The notes under the pieces are model-generated. The model was not told the DNA's origin. It saw nothing but the letters and a program-made list of their open reading frames with translations, and did no database searches. A program made the position numbers and the translations under genes. Shown piece after piece: positions 38,930-41,573 of a stretch of 41,573 nt of DNA (position 1 is its first letter; each line of letters begins with the position of its first letter). This DNA is from an uncultured eubacterium 1-6 (lineage in GTDB: Bacteria > Bacillota > Clostridia > Lachnospirales > Lachnospiraceae). The DNA is taken from contig CAIFEZ010000017.1 in the NCBI GenBank assembly GCA_903789595.1, positions 42,162 through 83,734 of the forward strand, in the 5' to 3' direction.

Positions 38930-41338
38930 TTACTTTCCGGGGTTCGCAGATTTTGCCAACACTCTCCCTGCCGTTTTTGCGGATTTCGCCGACACCCGCC
39001 TTGCCCGTTTCACCGGTTCTGCTGTGTCTTTCTTCAGCTCCGGAATGATACGTTCAAAGGTCTCCGTGAACCGGAAGACCGATACGCCGAGCGGCGGTAC
39101 CTTGATCTTGATGGAATCCTTCCGTTCATCCTGCTCCACCGCACGGCTGAGCTTCACCCTCGGATTGGTTACACCGCCGCCGCCGAATTTCACATCATCG
39201 CTGTTGAAGATTTCCTTATATTTTCCCGGATAAGGCACCCCGACCATAAAATTGTCGTACATGACATTAGAGAAATTTGCGACAACCAGCAGGGTGTCCT
39301 CCCTGGTCTCCGTCTTTCTCAGAAATACCAGAAGATTTCTCTCCCAGTCGAGATTGCTGATCCACTCGAAGCCGTCCGGATCGCTGTCAAGCCGGTACAG
39401 CGCAGGCTGTTCCCTGTAGAACCTCAGCAGTGCTCTGCTGAAGCTGCGCATATTCTTCTGATCCGCGTTCTCAAGCTCGCTCCAGGCAACGCCGTCCGAT
39501 GCGCTCCCCCTCGACTTCTGGCCGAAATCCTGTCCCTGGCTGATCAGCTTTTTGCCGGGATGCATCATCAGGTAGGCAAATGTCAGGCGGAGATTCGCAA
39601 GCTTCAGGGTGTCGTCCTTCCCCGGCATCATGCGAAGCAGCGGTCTTCCGTTCTCCAGAATGCTGTGGGGCAGTGCAAGCATGAACTTCTCCGTGTACAT
39701 ATAAACCATGCTGAACGTAAGGTCGTCCTGATGCGCGCCCCGGAAGAGAGGATCCAGCTGAATGTATTTGAGATAATCGTCAATACAGCCGTTGTTCCAT
39801 TTCAGACCGAATCCGAGGCCCTCCTCCTCTGTGTTTCCGGTAACCGCCGGATAACCGGTGGTCTCCTCCGCAATGGTGACTGCCCCGTGTCCGTTCGCCC
39901 GGATATCGTTGTTGAGATTGCGCAGGAACTCGATATTCTCGAGATTTTCGTTGCCACCGTACATATTCGCGATCCATTCGCCGTCCCGTCTCCCGTAGTT
40001 CAGATAGAGCATTCCGGAGAGATCCGGAATCCGCAGGCCGTCTGCGTGATAATCGGAAATCCAGAACATTGCGCTGGATTTCATGAAGCTCTCAACCTCT
40101 CCGCGCCCGTAATTGAAGATCAGCGCGTTGTTGGACGGGCAGACGCCCTTCCTCGGGTCCATATGCTCATAGAGGCAGGTCCCGTCAAAGGAAGCAAGAC
40201 CGTCATTGCCCCTTGCGAAATACCCCGGCACCCAGTCAAGAATCACGCCGATTCCATTCTGGTGCAGCGTGTCAACCAGATATTTAAAATCCGCGGGTGT
40301 TCCGTACCGGCTGGTCGGTGCAAAAAATCCGCTTGTTACATACCCCATGGAATCGTCATCCGGATACTCCATCACCGGCATGAATTCCACATGCGTATAC
40401 CCCATGTCCCTGAGGTACGCGGCGAGATCCTCCGCGATCCCCCGGTATACGGAAGGCACATCTCCGGTCTCAGCCTTCCGGTTCTCCGCAGCCGCTTCCC
40501 CATTCTCAGACTTTCGGTCCTCCGCAACCACTTCCCCGGTATCAGCCTTCTTTTTCCACGTCCCGATATTGCATTCATAAACCGCAATCGGCGAGCAGGA
40601 CGGGTCGAAATCCTCCCGTCTCTTCATCCAGTCCCCGTCCTTCCAGTCATAGCCGGTACTCGTAATCACCGAGGCGGCCTCCGGAAGCTGCTGGGCGCGG
40701 AAAGCAAACGGATCCGCCTTCAGGTAGACCAGGCCTGCCTTTGCCTTAATCTCATATTTATAGAAGCTTCCCGCCTTGATCCCCGGGACAAACAGCTCGA
40801 AGATCCCGCTCTCCAGGCGGTTCATCTGAAGTCTCCGCCCATCCCAGAGGTTAAAGTCGCCGACAACGGATACGCGAAGTGCGTTGGGCGCCCACACTGC
40901 GAAATACACACCCTCCGTCCCGTTGATGCTCATCGGATGCGCTCCCATTTTCTCCGAGGCCCGGTCCCATATTCCTTCCCGGAACCGGATTTCTTCCTTC
41001 TCTGTGATCTGGCACGGAAATGCATAGGGGTCCTTGTACTCCGATACCGTGCCGTCCTCGTGCAGAATGACATAGGTGTAATCGGGAATCTTCTTTCGGT
41101 CAAGCATGACCGCAAAATATCCCGCTTCGTCCTCCAGCACCATCGGAACGACATCGCCGGAAGCTGTCTTCACGCTGACATTTTCCTCTCCCGGAAAGAA
41201 TGCCCGGATCAGAACTCCCTCCGGCAGCACCTGCGGTCCCAGAACCTTTCTCGGTGAATCTTCCTCCGCGTATACAACAGCCTCAATCTCGGCCCAGTCC
41301 ATCAGGTCATAGATTCTGCTTTCCATACTTTCTTTCAT
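38930..41338 (-). CDS. GlgB-like 1,4-alpha-glucan branching enzyme homologue with degenerate active site
   Basis: Full-length GH13 branching-enzyme fold (802 aa): N-terminal domain and CBM48 (VYFAVWAPNALRVSVVGDFNLWDGR), catalytic barrel (about 260-620), C-terminal beta domain. Overall it aligns well with GlgB, but the key motifs differ. Region I is DWVPGYF (His to Tyr). Region II is DGLRIPDLSGMLY, where GlgB has LRVDAV, so the nucleophile Asp is Pro. Region III AEETT keeps the acid/base Glu. Region IV is LPHSILENG, where GlgB has LSHDEVVHG, so the transition-state Asp is Ser. Branching activity is therefore unlikely; glucan binding may remain. A Glu/Lys-rich insertion (about 262-294) and a basic Ala/Lys/Arg tail of about 30 residues are additional. 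The ATG at 41338 has AGGAGG 7 bases upstream. Confidence 0.92.
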   Translation of the reverse strand: MKESMESRIYDLMDWAEIEAVVYAEEDSPRKVLGPQVLPEGVLIRAFFPGEENVSVKTASGDVVPMVLEDEAGYFAVMLDRKKIPDYTYVILHEDGTVSEYKDPYAFPCQITEKEEIRFREGIWDRASEKMGAHPMSINGTEGVYFAVWAPNALRVSVVGDFNLWDGRRLQMNRLESGIFELFVPGIKAGSFYKYEIKAKAGLVYLKADPFAFRAQQLPEAASVITSTGYDWKDGDWMKRREDFDPSCSPIAVYECNIGTWKKKADTGEVVAEDRKSENGEAAAENRKAETGDVPSVYRGIAEDLAAYLRDMGYTHVEFMPVMEYPDDDSMGYVTSGFFAPTSRYGTPADFKYLVDTLHQNGIGVILDWVPGYFARGNDGLASFDGTCLYEHMDPRKGVCPSNNALIFNYGRGEVESFMKSSAMFWISDYHADGLRIPDLSGMLYLNYGRRDGEWIANMYGGNENLENIEFLRNLNNDIRANGHGAVTIAEETTGYPAVTGNTEEEGLGFGLKWNNGCIDDYLKYIQLDPLFRGAHQDDLTFSMVYMYTEKFMLALPHSILENGRPLLRMMPGKDDTLKLANLRLTFAYLMMHPGKKLISQGQDFGQKSRGSASDGVAWSELENADQKNMRSFSRALLRFYREQPALYRLDSDPDGFEWISNLDWERNLLVFLRKTETREDTLLVVANFSNVMYDNFMVGVPYPGKYKEIFNSDDVKFGGGGVTNPRVKLSRAVEQDERKDSIKIKVPPLGVSVFRFTETFERIIPELKKDTAEPVKRARRVSAKSAKTAGRVLAKSANPGK

Positions 41339-41386
41339 GCTCAATCCTCCTGAAAAAAAAGCTTCTCCCCATCCTGTAAGAAAACA

Positions 41387-41433
41387 GGAACCAAAGCGCT
41401 GCCGTTTCTGACAGAACTTTGGTTCCCATTATA
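41387..41433 (-). promoter_or_regulatory. Perfect -10 and hairpin upstream of the GlgB-like gene
   Basis: TATAAT on minus (41433-41428) lies directly before GGAACCAAAG...CTTTGGTTCC (41426-41417 pairing with 41396-41387, a 10-bp stem and 20-base loop), followed by TGTTTTCTT. The hairpin looks like a terminator and would lie at the very start of the transcript from this -10. No good -35 is seen at 16-18 bases (TGGAAA at 18). Confidence 0.5.
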
Positions 41434-41573
41434 CATCATTTCTCAGAATAATTTCCACAAATATACACTGTGTTCTGTACAGATTACAGCCCGGCAGGTT
41501 ACTGTTCAATGCCAATGCCATGCAGTTAAGGAGGAGAAAAACCACGATAAAAAAATACGATGTTAATCAGATG
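41434..41573. other. Right-edge intergenic sequence
   Basis: No gene can be supported. On plus, AAGGAGGAG at 41529-41537 resembles a strong ribosome binding site for a gene continuing beyond the window. The frame after it (reading KKYDVNQM) has no ATG, GTG or TTG at a suitable distance, so its start is unresolved. Confidence 0.35.

Noticed and set aside
41529-41573. A possible gene start on plus after AAGGAGGAG, reading KKYDVNQM
   Set aside because: The only codon at a suitable distance is ATA. Without sequence beyond the edge the gene cannot be confirmed.

Overview
The window comes from a low-redundancy, moderately GC-rich Clostridia chromosome, most likely Lachnospiraceae or a close relative. 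The evidence is the gene content and order: rimP-nusA-ylxR-ylxQ-infB-rbfA-nrnA-truB-ribF in the order usual for Clostridia; apt-rel-MBL-hemZ-hisS; the clostridial SCIFF peptide with its radical SAM maturase beside a fused secDF; a YerC-type TrpR-like regulator; strong AGGAGG ribosome binding sites. Almost everything lies on the minus strand; only the rlmI-like methyltransferase gene and an EamA transporter gene are on plus. No rRNA, tRNA, CRISPR, phage or plasmid genes were seen.

Layout, read in the direction of most transcription (right to left): a glgB homologue whose active site is degraded (38930-41338); the rimP-ribF translation/transcription operon (29759-38812), with its own promoter and a leader hairpin; yerC; an EamA transporter (plus strand); hisH-hisF-ung-flippase, closed by a strong hairpin (24021-27904); an exported low-complexity protein of unknown function; a nickel/cobalt block of CsoR-like repressor, DUF3786 protein, CbiM, CbiQ and a His-tailed CbiO (18938-23033); rlmI (plus strand); a LytTR response regulator and a multi-pass GHKL sensor kinase; the SCIFF precursor and maturase, then secDF and recJ; and apt-rel-MBL hydrolase-hemZ-HD-GYP-hisS (255-7736).

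Most genes are ordinary housekeeping genes. The unusual content is: (1) two families of short structured intergenic repeats. One has 10-bp terminal inverted repeats and supplies the stop codons of hisS and of the sensor kinase gene. The other sits directly after rho-independent terminators. (2) A full-length GlgB homologue in which two of the three GH13 catalytic carboxylates are replaced (D to P, D to S). (3) rimP ends out of frame at a perfect A_AAA_AAG slippery heptamer, and a -1 shift restores the normal RimP C-terminus. (4) Five of nine genes in the rimP-ribF operon start with TTG. (5) IF2 carries about ten 12-residue RSYGDR-type repeats, opposite a long acidic tail on NusA. (6) His-rich metal-binding tails occur on both the metal sensor and the transport ATPase. 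Functions are assigned by recognising motifs and family features by eye; no database search was run.
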